From an uncultured Bacteroidales bacterium (GTDB lineage: Bacteria > Bacteroidota > Bacteroidia > Bacteroidales > UBA932), in NCBI GenBank assembly GCA_934675095.1, contig CAKUPC010000002.1, positions 62,001 to 126,000 of the forward strand: 64,000 bases of DNA, given 5' to 3'. The position numbers and the translations under genes were made by a program. Every line of letters starts with the position of its first letter. The first letter of the stretch is position 1. Of the stretch, positions 26,653-35,314 are shown piece by piece. The notes under the pieces were generated by a model that searched no databases, was not told the origin of the DNA, and saw only the letters and a program-made list of their open reading frames with translations.

Positions 26653-27123
26653 ATGAACGCAATCAAAAGAATATTCATCGTGCTCGCCTCAGTGACGGCA
26701 CTCTGCTCCTGTGAGAAAAGCCGCGGATATGAGGACACAACAGTGCCGGAGCTGCACCTCTACCAGATTGCCGGAACATGGCAGCTGTCTTCATGGAACG
26801 GACGGGAAATCGGAGAGTCGGATTCTCCGTACTGCTACATTGTCCTAACGAGCAAGGACAACGCATTCGACATCTATCAGAATGTGGATTCTCCATACTC
26901 AAGGCATATAACGGGCAATTTCAGCCTGGTTTATGACGAGGACGAGGGAACCAACACCATCAAGGGTTGGTATGACTATAATGCCGGTCTCTGGGCTTCC
27001 GACTACATCATAACCGACGTCACCGCCGATTCCATGACGTGGACCTCCGCCACCGATGTCTGCGTCTATACCCGCCGCGCCGCCGTCCCCGACGAAATCA
27101 TCGCCGGCACCAAATCATTGTAG
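26653..27123 (+). CDS. Lipocalin-like lipoprotein
   Basis: 156 residues with a lipoprotein signal (VTALCSCEKS). LYQIAGTWQLSSWNGREI at residues 37-54 is the start of a lipocalin-like barrel as in DUF5004-type proteins; MTWTSATDVCVYTRR forms the last strands. Starts 3 bp after the DUF1573 stop and is the last gene of the operon. Its final 9 bp overlap the end of the convergent sigma factor gene, so transcripts from both sides meet here. Confidence 0.72.
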   Translation: MNAIKRIFIVLASVTALCSCEKSRGYEDTTVPELHLYQIAGTWQLSSWNGREIGESDSPYCYIVLTSKDNAFDIYQNVDSPYSRHITGNFSLVYDEDEGTNTIKGWYDYNAGLWASDYIITDVTADSMTWTSATDVCVYTRRAAVPDEIIAGTKSL

Positions 27124-27834
27124 CCTTATTTCGCCGCTGTCATGAAACAAATTCTTCACGACCCCGTCAATCATACGGTTTTCCTGAAGATTGGCGGGGC
27201 TGTTTCTTGTCTGTGCAGGAGCTGTGAAAGTTGAGGTGTCAAATGATTTCTGGAGCATCATGAGTGCGAGCAGGACAGGGAGGTAGTCCTTCAGAGCACC
27301 TCGCAGGGAACGCAGGGCGAACTGGATGTGGGCGGTCACCTGACGGACGGGGATTCCGTAAATTTCAGAAATTTCTCCGTATGTCTTTTCGTCTATGCGG
27401 CTGGCGAGGAACACCTTGCGGGTGATGTCAGGCATCCCTTCTATGCATCTGCGCACGATGTCCTCGATTTCATCGGCGAACAGCCTCTCCGGATTCAGAC
27501 TGCTGAGCGAACTGATCTCATAGGACAGCATCCTGTTCCCGCTTTCGTGGATGTCCTTCTGAATCCGTGTCCGCGTCTGCAAGGTCTTAAGATGGTCGAG
27601 ACAGCGGTTCACGATGGATTTGAAGGCGTATGCCTCATAGTTCTCCGTCTTGAGCTCGGAGCGTCTTTCCCACATCCGGATGAAGCATTCGTTGACTATG
27701 TCCTCCGCCGCCCCGTCGTCGTGGATGTACGAATTTGCGATTTTTACATACATGGGACGGCAGCGGGAGAAGATTCTTCCGAACTCCTCTTCCGTCAGTG
27801 CCCTGATATGAGCGTCATCGCCTTTCATTTCCAT
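27115..27834 (-). CDS. ECF-type RNA polymerase sigma factor
   Basis: 239 residues from the ATG at 27834 (another Met at 27828). Region 2 is visible in YVKIANSYIHDDGAAEDIVNECFIRMWERR and YAFKSIVNRCLDHLK; region 4 in MPDITRKVFLASRIDEKTYGEISEIYGIPVRQVTAHIQFALRSLRGAL. It is the Bacteroidales type paired with a FecR anti-sigma, encoded divergently at 27975, and by family logic drives the susC-led operon from 29089. It carries a C-terminal extension after region 4 (QKSFDTSTFTAPAQTRNSPANLQE), whose counterpart survives as a relic at 12053-12157. Confidence 0.93.
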   Translation of the reverse strand: MEMKGDDAHIRALTEEEFGRIFSRCRPMYVKIANSYIHDDGAAEDIVNECFIRMWERRSELKTENYEAYAFKSIVNRCLDHLKTLQTRTRIQKDIHESGNRMLSYEISSLSSLNPERLFADEIEDIVRRCIEGMPDITRKVFLASRIDEKTYGEISEIYGIPVRQVTAHIQFALRSLRGALKDYLPVLLALMMLQKSFDTSTFTAPAQTRNSPANLQENRMIDGVVKNLFHDSGEIRLQ

Positions 27835-27855
27835 CACAATACTGCTATTTTCCGG

Positions 27856-27904
27856 CAAATATAATGTTTCATTTCAGAATCTGTCTCATCTTTATGTAAT
27901 TTTG
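27856..27904. promoter_or_regulatory. Divergent promoter region of sigma and anti-sigma genes
   Basis: On the minus strand TATATTTG (27856-27863) is a -7 box 22 bp before the sigma start. On the plus strand TAATTTTG (27897-27904) serves the anti-sigma gene, 71 bp upstream of its ATG. Neither has a clear -33 TTG. Confidence 0.45.
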
Positions 27905-27974
27905 TTTTCCGGTCGAGATTTTTGCAAAAAATTCTGTAAGGCCGGATTATTCACTCGTCTATAAACCGATAAAA

Positions 27975-28967
27975 ATGAAAAAAGAGACAAAAATGATGAC
28001 TGACGAACTCCTGTTCCGCTATTTCAGCAACGAGGCTTCCGCTGAGGAAGTCGCGCTCATAGAGCGTTGGCTGGAGGAGAACCCGTCTCATCAGAAAGAT
28101 TTTGACGCCGCGCATTTCCTTTTCAACGCGACTGTGCTCAGGGGAGACGAAATGGCGGCTATGCGCGATTCCGAAAGGGAAGGCAGGGTTCACAGGATGA
28201 CGGTCATGCGCAGGAGGATTCTCCGGTATGCCGCCGTCGTGGCCGCTGTCGTTGTTGCCGGTGTCGCCGGCGTTCTCGGGGAACGGGAGTTTTCCTATAG
28301 GGACATGATTGCACAGGCCAATGTCATCGAGGTGCCTTCGGGACAGAGGATGTCGATTACGCTGAACGACGGGACCCGGATATGCCTGAACGGAAATTCC
28401 CGAATCGAATATCCTGCGGTCTTCGGACGGGGCGAGAGGCGCGTGAAACTTTCAGGCGAGGCATATCTCGATGTCACCCACGACGAGAGCCATCCTTTCG
28501 TCGTCGAGACATATATGTCTGAAGTCGAGGTTCTCGGAACCAAGTTCAGCGTCTATGCAGACGAGTCCGACGGGCGTTTCGCGACGACCTTGCAGGAGGG
28601 CTGCGTGAGGGTCACCACCACTGGGGAAGACAGATACTCCGAGCAGGTGGTGCTTTCTCCGAACGAGAAGGTGCGGTTTGAGAACAACCATCTGATAGTA
28701 AGCGACGTCGATGCCGAGGAGTCAATGTCGTGGACCGACGGATATATAAACCTTCGCGGCGTGAGCTTCGCCGAACTTATGGAAAGGTTCGAATACACCT
28801 ACGGCGTGAACATCGTCATCGACAGGGATGAGATGCCGCAGATAGGCTACCGCAGCGGAAAAATCCGTGTGTCCGAGGGCGTGGATTTCGCGCTCAAGCT
28901 TCTCCAGAAGGCCTGTGACTTCACCTACACTACGGACTACGAGTCCAACACTATAACGATAAGATAG
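27975..28967 (+). CDS. FecR-family anti-sigma factor
   Basis: 330 residues, an inner-membrane regulator that holds the ECF sigma until the SusC partner is loaded. The N-terminal cytoplasmic segment TDELLFRYFSNEASAEEVALIERWLEENP binds sigma; one transmembrane helix lies near residues 75-95 (LRYAAVVAAVVVAGVAGVLG). The periplasmic FecR domain shows EVPSGQRMSITLNDGTRICLN, and the C-terminal DUF4974 domain SFAELMERFEYTYGVNIVID. Located between the sigma gene and the STN-bearing susC, the standard arrangement. Confidence 0.95.
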   Translation: MKKETKMMTDELLFRYFSNEASAEEVALIERWLEENPSHQKDFDAAHFLFNATVLRGDEMAAMRDSEREGRVHRMTVMRRRILRYAAVVAAVVVAGVAGVLGEREFSYRDMIAQANVIEVPSGQRMSITLNDGTRICLNGNSRIEYPAVFGRGERRVKLSGEAYLDVTHDESHPFVVETYMSEVEVLGTKFSVYADESDGRFATTLQEGCVRVTTTGEDRYSEQVVLSPNEKVRFENNHLIVSDVDAEESMSWTDGYINLRGVSFAELMERFEYTYGVNIVIDRDEMPQIGYRSGKIRVSEGVDFALKLLQKACDFTYTTDYESNTITIR

Positions 28968-29033
28968 CGTTGCCTCGGATGCTGGCCGAAATGGCCTAAG
29001 GGTAATGCTGTAATGAGAGATATGAAAAAATTG

Positions 29034-29056
29034 CCTCAGATTGAGGATTATTTTTG
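29034..29056 (+). promoter_or_regulatory. Possible regulatory site of the second susCD operon
   Basis: The perfect inverted repeat CCTCA-GAT-TGAGG (29034-29046) is followed by TATTTTTG (29049-29056), a TAnnTTTG box, 33 bp before the susC ATG. The spacing to the nearest TTG (29031) is too short for a housekeeping promoter, so an ECF-sigma promoter may overlap it. Confidence 0.35.
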
Positions 29057-29088
29057 AATATAGATATATTGATAACCACATAACAGAT

Positions 29089-32000
29089 ATGTGCAAGAAA
29101 GTATTATCCAGAATTACAGGCTTGCTGCTCGCGGCATTCCTCCTTTCGATTGGAACGATTACGGCCTTCGCTCAGACAGAGCGGAAGGTCAGCGTCGATG
29201 TGAAGGACATGAAGTTGGAGCAGGTGATGCGGCAGATTGAGAAACAGACGGGCTGCGTTTTCCTCAACAAGGATGCGGACGTGGAACAAAAGGTTTCCGT
29301 GACCATTTCGGACAAGCCGCTCGACGAGGCTCTGAACATCCTTTTCAGCGGCCGCGACATTGACTGGAAGGTTGAATCCGGTCACATAATCATCTCACAG
29401 AGAGAAGTTTCCGCACCGGGGGGGGCAGAAAGCGCCGGTTCATCCACAGTCTCCGGGCTTGTCGTCGATGAGGAAGGACTGCCGGTCATCGGAGTCGGGG
29501 TCATAATCAAGGGCACTGCAATAGGCGCCGGAACGGACCTTGACGGAAAATTCGCCTTCACCCTCCCTGAGGGAATGGAAAACTCCGTGCTTGAGTTTTC
29601 ATGCCTCGGCTACACTACGCAGGAGTTCAGAATAGGCTCCCGCAGGGTGTTCAACGTCACGATGCGCAGCGATGCGATCGTCATGGAGGGGACCGTGGTG
29701 ACCGCCCTCGGAATCAAGCGTTCCGAGAAGGCCCTGAGTTACAATGTTCAGCAGATAAGCGCCGACGAGGTGACTGTAAATAAGGACGCGAACTTCATTA
29801 ACTCCCTGAACGGAAAGGTCGCCGGGCTCAACATCAACGCATCCTCGTCCGGAGTCGGCGGAGCGTCCAAGGTCGTCATGCGCGGTCAGAAGTCCATCTC
29901 TCAGTCCTCAAACGCGCTTTATGTCATTGACGGAGTCCCTATGTACACCACCGCAAGGGACGGGGGCACGCAGTTCGCCTCACAGGGCTCGACCGACCCC
30001 ATAGCCGACATCAATCCGGAGGACATCGAGAGCATATCGGTGCTCACGGGAGCGGCCGCAGCGGCTCTATACGGCTCCGACGCTGCCAACGGAGCCATTG
30101 TAGTGACCACGAAGAAGGGAAAGGCAGGCAAGCTCACGGCCACGGCATCGGCTTCCGTCGAAATCATGAACCCCTTCGTGCTTCCGCGTTTCCAGAACCG
30201 CTACGGCACGGGAGACCTCAACTCTTCGATAGGCTCTGACGTGCGCAGCTGGGGAAGGCCGATGAACGAGGCGAACAACCCCGGCTACAATCCGGCAAAG
30301 GACTATTTCAAGACCGGTGTGACGCACAACGAGAACGTTTCGGTGTCCATGGGAAACGAAAAGAACCAGAGCTATCTTTCAGGCTCTGTCATCGACTCCT
30401 ACGGGATAGTTCCGAACAACGCATATCGCCGCTATAACTTCACCTTCCGCAACACGACGTCCTTCCTCGACGACAGGCTTCACCTCGACGTCGGGGCCGC
30501 GTATGTCCTCCAGAAGGACCGCAACATGACCAATCAGGGAACCTACAACAACCCTCTGGTCGGCGCGTACATCTTCCCTCGCGGGAACAGCTGGGATGCG
30601 GTGAAGATGTTCGAGCGCTATGACGTCACCCGCCGCCTCTCAACCCAGTGGTGGCCGATAGGCGATGCGGGAATGACAATGCAGAACCCTTACTGGATCA
30701 ACTACCGCAACCTCCGCGAGAACCGCAAGGACCGCTTCACGCTCAACGCACAGCTCTCCTATGACATCCTTGACTGGCTCAATGTGTCCGGGCGCGTGAA
30801 GATGGACCAGTCAGCCACGAAATACACCGAGAAGTTCTATGCATCGACTTTCACGCAGCTCACGGAAAGTTCGCAGAACGGTCTCTACGGCATCTCCGAG
30901 ATGACCGACAGGCAGATCTACGCCGATTTCCTCGTGAACGTGAACAAACGCTTCGGCGAGAACTGGAGCCTTCAGGTGAACCTCGGTACTTCCATTTCCG
31001 ACATGTACTATGACGCACTGAAGAACCGCGGCCCGATTGCGGACGGAGAGATGTCCGACGAGCGCGCCGGGCTGGCGAACGTGTTCAATGTGCAGAACCT
31101 CAGCAACTCCACCAAGACGACGAGGCTTCAGGAAGGATGGCGCGAGCAGACCCAGTCGGTCTTCGGTTCGGCCGAGGTCGGCTACAAGGGCGCGTACTAC
31201 CTCACCCTCACCGCCCGCAACGACTGGCCTTCACAGCTTGCAGGCCCGCATTCCAACAGAAAGTCGTTCTTCTACCCTTCCGTCGGAGGCTCGGTGGTGC
31301 TGTCGCAGATTATTCCGAATATGCCCGAAAACCTTGAATATGTGAAGATTCGCGGCTCATACGCATCTGTCGGAACGGCCTTCGAGCGCTACATCGCCAA
31401 CCCGATGTACCAGTGGAACGCGAGCGGGCTGAGCTGGAACACGCAGACGCAGTATCCGGTCTATGACCTCAAGCCCGAGCTCACAGACTCATTCGAGGTC
31501 GGTCTGTCGCTGCGGTTCCTCAAATGGTTCAGCCTCGACGCGACATATTACCGGACGAACACGAAGAATCAGACATTCAATCCCCAGATTTCCACGGGTT
31601 CAGGTTCATCTGACATATTCATCCAGTCTGGAGACGTCCTCAATCAGGGAACAGAAGTTACCCTCGGGTTCGGCAGGACATGGGACAGGTTCACATGGAA
31701 TTCCAACTACACATTCTCGTTCAATCAGAACCGGATCATGTCTCTGGCCGACAATGTGGTGAACCCCGCTACGGGAGAGACTTTCTCCGTGTCGCAGCTT
31801 GACATGAACGGTCTCGGCCTCGCGCACTTCATCCTCCGCGAGGGCGGCACGCTCGGCGACCTCTATTCGCTCGCGGACTTCCAGTACGACACGAACGGCC
31901 GCATCGTCGTGAACGAAGACGGCAGCGTAACCCCTAAGACATTCAGCAGCAGCGACGACTACGTGAAGCTCGGCAGCGTCCTTCCAAAGTCGAACATGTC

Positions 32001-32478
32001 CTGGAGAAATGACTTCAGCATAGGCGGATTCAACTTCGGATTCCTCATCACGGCACGCATCGGAGGCATCGTCTATTCGAGCACGCAGGCCATACTTGAC
32101 TACTACGGAGTGTCCGAGGCCTCGGCGGAGGCGCGTGACAGGGGAGGCGTGGCAATCAACGGAGGCGACCTGATTGACGCGAACCGCTGGTACAGCTCCG
32201 TAGGCGGCTCCAATCCGCTTCCGCAGGAATACACCTACTCGGCGACCAACGTGCGGCTTCAGGAGGCATCGATAGGCTACACCATCACAAGGAAAGCGCT
32301 CGGCAACGTGTGTGACCTGACCCTTTCCGTCGTGGGACGCAATCTCTGGATGATTTACAACAAGGCTCCGTTCGACCCGGAATCGATAGCGACGACGGGC
32401 AACTACTATCAGGGAATAGACCATTTCATGATGCCGTCGCTCCGGAGCTTCGGGTTCAACGTGAGGATGACATTCTAA
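29089..32478 (+). CDS. SusC-type TonB-dependent transporter with STN signalling domain
   Basis: 1129 residues from the ATG at 29089. The frame is open further upstream to a TTG at 29041, but the signal peptide (MCKKVLSRITGLLLAAFLLS to TAFAQ) begins here. Residues about 28-100 are an STN domain (VSVDVKDMKLEQVMRQIEKQTGCVFLN), which contacts the FecR anti-sigma. A carboxypeptidase-regulatory domain (VSGLVVDEEGLPVIGVGVII), the plug (INSLNGKVAGLNINASS, ALYGSDAANGAIVVTTKKG) and the barrel follow, ending in FGFNVRMTF. An eight-G tract (29418-29425) sits in the linker between STN and the next domain. Inferred role: import of N-glycan. Confidence 0.96.
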   Translation: MCKKVLSRITGLLLAAFLLSIGTITAFAQTERKVSVDVKDMKLEQVMRQIEKQTGCVFLNKDADVEQKVSVTISDKPLDEALNILFSGRDIDWKVESGHIIISQREVSAPGGAESAGSSTVSGLVVDEEGLPVIGVGVIIKGTAIGAGTDLDGKFAFTLPEGMENSVLEFSCLGYTTQEFRIGSRRVFNVTMRSDAIVMEGTVVTALGIKRSEKALSYNVQQISADEVTVNKDANFINSLNGKVAGLNINASSSGVGGASKVVMRGQKSISQSSNALYVIDGVPMYTTARDGGTQFASQGSTDPIADINPEDIESISVLTGAAAAALYGSDAANGAIVVTTKKGKAGKLTATASASVEIMNPFVLPRFQNRYGTGDLNSSIGSDVRSWGRPMNEANNPGYNPAKDYFKTGVTHNENVSVSMGNEKNQSYLSGSVIDSYGIVPNNAYRRYNFTFRNTTSFLDDRLHLDVGAAYVLQKDRNMTNQGTYNNPLVGAYIFPRGNSWDAVKMFERYDVTRRLSTQWWPIGDAGMTMQNPYWINYRNLRENRKDRFTLNAQLSYDILDWLNVSGRVKMDQSATKYTEKFYASTFTQLTESSQNGLYGISEMTDRQIYADFLVNVNKRFGENWSLQVNLGTSISDMYYDALKNRGPIADGEMSDERAGLANVFNVQNLSNSTKTTRLQEGWREQTQSVFGSAEVGYKGAYYLTLTARNDWPSQLAGPHSNRKSFFYPSVGGSVVLSQIIPNMPENLEYVKIRGSYASVGTAFERYIANPMYQWNASGLSWNTQTQYPVYDLKPELTDSFEVGLSLRFLKWFSLDATYYRTNTKNQTFNPQISTGSGSSDIFIQSGDVLNQGTEVTLGFGRTWDRFTWNSNYTFSFNQNRIMSLADNVVNPATGETFSVSQLDMNGLGLAHFILREGGTLGDLYSLADFQYDTNGRIVVNEDGSVTPKTFSSSDDYVKLGSVLPKSNMSWRNDFSIGGFNFGFLITARIGGIVYSSTQAILDYYGVSEASAEARDRGGVAINGGDLIDANRWYSSVGGSNPLPQEYTYSATNVRLQEASIGYTITRKALGNVCDLTLSVVGRNLWMIYNKAPFDPESIATTGNYYQGIDHFMMPSLRSFGFNVRMTF

Positions 32479-32498
32479 TTATTTGGAGGAATATAATT

Positions 32499-34205
32499 AT
32501 GGAAAACAATACAGAAAAAAGATTTCTCAGCTCACTTTGTTCGGTCGAAATGACAATGGAGTCCCGTCTGTCATTCCGAGCGAAGTCGAGGAATCTTCGC
32601 GCAGGGATAATCCCGGCTCTTTTCCTCGGGCTTGTCGCTGCCTCCTGCACGGGAAAATATCTGGAAATCAACACGAACCCCTACGAGGTGAACCGCGACC
32701 AGACCCTCACCGACGGCTATGCCATCTCGGCCGCCATCTCGGCGATGGGCGGAGCGGTGGTCTCGACCGACGTGAACACCGCACAGTTCACCGACTGTCT
32801 CCTCGGCGGCCCCATGGGCGGCTACTACTCCACCACGGGCGCGTTCGAGAAGACCATAGACAACTTCAACCCGACCGACGACTGGACGAGGGTGCTTCTT
32901 GCCAGCGACAAGATTATCCCGACGCTCTATTCGAACCTTTCGGAGCTCCGCAGCATAACGGACGACCCTCTCACCCTCGCTATAGGCGACATAATCAAGG
33001 TCACGGCCATGCTCCGCGTCACCGACACCTACGGTCCGATTCCATATTCACAGATCGGGCAGGGCGGGAAGATTACCGTAGCCTACGACTCGCAGGAGAA
33101 GGTCTATGACACGATGTTCGCCGAACTCGACGGCGCCATTGCCTCGCTCACGGAGAACCGCCTCTCAAGCATATCCCCGAAGGCGGATCCGGTCTATGAC
33201 GGAACTGCCGTGAAATGGTGCAGGTTCGCCAACTCGCTGAAGCTCAGGATGGCTATGCGCATCGTGTATGCGGCCCCGGAGAAGGCGAAGAAGATGGCCG
33301 AGGAGGCAGTGAACCACGAGATAGGGTGCTTCACGGACAATTCAGACAACGCGATGCTCCGTCCGGTGGCCTTCGGAGAAAAGGGCAATCCGCTCTACAC
33401 GGCAATAAAGTACAACCAGCCTTCGGGTTCAGTGACGGGCGGCGACACCCACGCGGCTGCGGACATCATCTGCTACATGAACGGCTACAACGACCCGCGC
33501 AGGGCCAAGTATTTCATCAAGTCCGAGTTCGAGGGCATCGACTGGGCCGGAATCCGTGTGAGCGTGGAGAAGCCGTCCCTGAACAGCGTGGGACGCAAGT
33601 ATTCCGGAGTGAATGTCTCAACCTCCGACCCTATCGTGTGGATGAACGCGGCCGAGGTGGCTTTCCTCAAGGCCGAGGCCAAGGCCGTGTTCGGATTCGA
33701 TATGGGAGCGGGCACCGCGGAGGAGTTCTACAACGAGGGCGTCCGTCTCTCCTTCGAGCAGAACGGCGTGGCGGGCTACGCGGACTACATCGCGAACGAC
33801 ACCGACAGGCCGTCCTCCTACACCGACCCGGCGGGGCTGAACAGCTATGCCACGCCGCTTTCCGAACTTACGGTCAAGTGGGACGAGTCGGCGACGACGG
33901 AGCAGAAGCAGGAACGCATAATCATCCAGAAGTGGATTGCGAACTTCAACAACGGCATCGAGGCCTGGTCCGACCATCGCCGCACCGGATATCCCAAGTT
34001 CTTCCCGGCAAGCGATGCCGGCAACAAGAGTTCCGGAACCGTGGACAATGAGTTCGGGGCGAGGAGAATGGCCTACCCGCTCGCGGAGTACTCCAACAAC
34101 GGGGAGAACGTGAACGAGGCCGTGGCCAATTACCTCGGAGGCTCGGACAGGATGAGCACACGGCTCTGGTGGGACTGCAACCCGGCGGTCGGAACAAAAA
34201 AGTAG
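32499..34205 (+). CDS. SusD-like lipoprotein (SusD-like_2 type)
   Basis: 568 residues, cell-surface partner of the SusC above, 20 bp downstream. It follows GGAGGAATATAATT, a good ribosome site, and ATG 32499. The lipoprotein signal is unusual: MENNTEKRF, then about 25 residues encoded by a dispersed palindromic repeat (including RAKSRNLR), then AGIIPALFLGLVAASC. The mature part is of the SusD-like_2 family (YLEINTNPYEVNRDQTLTDGYAIS; LAIGDIIKVTAMLRVTDTYGPIPYSQ; WCRFANSLKLRMAMRIVYAAP; RIIIQKWIANFNNGIEAWSDHRRTGYP), as in the SusD of the Bacteroides thetaiotaomicron high-mannose N-glycan locus. Confidence 0.92.
   Translation: MENNTEKRFLSSLCSVEMTMESRLSFRAKSRNLRAGIIPALFLGLVAASCTGKYLEINTNPYEVNRDQTLTDGYAISAAISAMGGAVVSTDVNTAQFTDCLLGGPMGGYYSTTGAFEKTIDNFNPTDDWTRVLLASDKIIPTLYSNLSELRSITDDPLTLAIGDIIKVTAMLRVTDTYGPIPYSQIGQGGKITVAYDSQEKVYDTMFAELDGAIASLTENRLSSISPKADPVYDGTAVKWCRFANSLKLRMAMRIVYAAPEKAKKMAEEAVNHEIGCFTDNSDNAMLRPVAFGEKGNPLYTAIKYNQPSGSVTGGDTHAAADIICYMNGYNDPRRAKYFIKSEFEGIDWAGIRVSVEKPSLNSVGRKYSGVNVSTSDPIVWMNAAEVAFLKAEAKAVFGFDMGAGTAEEFYNEGVRLSFEQNGVAGYADYIANDTDRPSSYTDPAGLNSYATPLSELTVKWDESATTEQKQERIIIQKWIANFNNGIEAWSDHRRTGYPKFFPASDAGNKSSGTVDNEFGARRMAYPLAEYSNNGENVNEAVANYLGGSDRMSTRLWWDCNPAVGTKK
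32519..32600. repeat. Dispersed palindromic repeat inside the susD signal-peptide region
   Basis: Two inverted arms: AAGATTTCTCAGCTCAC... GTCGAAATGACA (32519-32555) and TGTCATTCCGAGCGAAG... GAATCTTCGC (32569-32600). Each arm carries the TGTCATTYCGA...GAGRAATCTT pattern also found at 45509-45539 and 60569-60599. It keeps the susD frame open. Confidence 0.65.
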
Positions 34206-34210
34206 GCGGC

Positions 34211-34254
34211 CGCGGAACGCTCGAATTAAATGCGCGGAACGCTCGAATTAAATG
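34211..34254. repeat. Perfect 22-bp tandem duplication
   Basis: Two identical, adjacent 22-bp units (34211-34232 and 34233-34254), starting CGCGGAACGCTC and ending TTAAATG. They lie in the 71-bp spacer between susD and the GH18-fold gene. No function is apparent; the duplication lengthens the spacer and may be unstable. Confidence 0.8.
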
Positions 34255-34276
34255 ATAGTGAAGCAGAAACTGTAAT

Positions 34277-35287
34277 ATGAAAGGATTTGTAAAGACATCA
34301 GTAATCGCCCTTGCGGCATCGTCGCTCGTCGCCGTCTCCTGTGCCAAGTGGACACGGCCGGAGAGCCTGGACTTCCGCCGCGAGACCCCGGAACAGATTG
34401 ATCCGGCGGGGTATGAGGCCTGTCTCGGGGCGATACGCGAATACAAGAAGTCGGAGCACAGGCAGATGTTCGTGACAATGAAGGCTTACCCTACACACCC
34501 TTCCGGACAGAACCAGCACCTTATGGCAATGCCGGACAGCGCGGACTTTATCTGCGTGGATATGGCAGGGACTGAGATCAACGCCGTCGTTGCCGAAGAG
34601 ATATCTGAGGTTCGGTCTCGGAAGGGTACAGAGGTTCTCCTGAATGTGGACTACGCTCCTGTCCACACCGCGTGGGGGCTTCTTGAGGACCAGCGCGCCG
34701 ATGAGGGCCGTCCCGACGCGACGGATGAAGAAATCACCGACTTTTTCAGAAAGCAGACGGAGGCACAGCTTGAGAACTGCGAGAAATACGGATTCCACGG
34801 GCTTCAGGTGACATTCGTCGGCAACCGGGCGACTCACTATGCGGAGGTGTCACAGGATGCCTACATCGGAGCGGTGATGGACTTCTACAGGAAGCATCCT
34901 GACCTGCGGCTCGTGTTCCGGGGCAGCGCGAGGAATATCGTTGACAAGGAATTTTTTGCCGCAGTCAGCCACATCGTGATTATCGCCGGCGAGGAGATGA
35001 AGCTGTCTTCCCTTGTCACGCGGCTCGGCGACGCTCCGACGGACCGTATCATCATGGAGGTCACGGTTCCGTCCGTTGACAATCCGGCCCAAATCGGGCG
35101 CTCGGCCGCGGAGGCTGCGGAATGGGTCGTGACCGAATCCGGCAATGAAAAGTTCACACCGCTCGGGGTGGCGGTCTCCAACGCTTACGACGATTATTTC
35201 AACAAGACCCTCGCGTTCTGGAACATCAGAAAGGCGATGGCTGTCATGAATCCCGCGCCGGCCGGTGAGGAGCAGAAAGCCGAATGA
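34277..35287 (+). CDS. GH18-fold lipoprotein without catalytic motif, probable glycan-binding protein
   Basis: 336 residues; lipoprotein signal SLVAVSCAKW. The body follows the GH18 barrel: MFVTMKAYPTHPSGQNQHL, ADFICVDMAG, VLLNVDYAPVHTAWGL, and CEKYGFHGLQVTFVGNRA, where an active enzyme would have DGxDxDxE. Here the position reads FHGLQVTFVG, so both acidic catalytic residues are absent. The later strands (RLVFRGSARN, HIVIIAGEEM) remain. Such proteins follow SusD in N-glycan loci and are taken to be surface glycan-binding proteins. That role is inferred from family and position. Confidence 0.72.
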   Translation: MKGFVKTSVIALAASSLVAVSCAKWTRPESLDFRRETPEQIDPAGYEACLGAIREYKKSEHRQMFVTMKAYPTHPSGQNQHLMAMPDSADFICVDMAGTEINAVVAEEISEVRSRKGTEVLLNVDYAPVHTAWGLLEDQRADEGRPDATDEEITDFFRKQTEAQLENCEKYGFHGLQVTFVGNRATHYAEVSQDAYIGAVMDFYRKHPDLRLVFRGSARNIVDKEFFAAVSHIVIIAGEEMKLSSLVTRLGDAPTDRIIMEVTVPSVDNPAQIGRSAAEAAEWVVTESGNEKFTPLGVAVSNAYDDYFNKTLAFWNIRKAMAVMNPAPAGEEQKAE

Positions 35288-35314
35288 CAGAAAACACAGA
35301 ATATTTTATCCATT

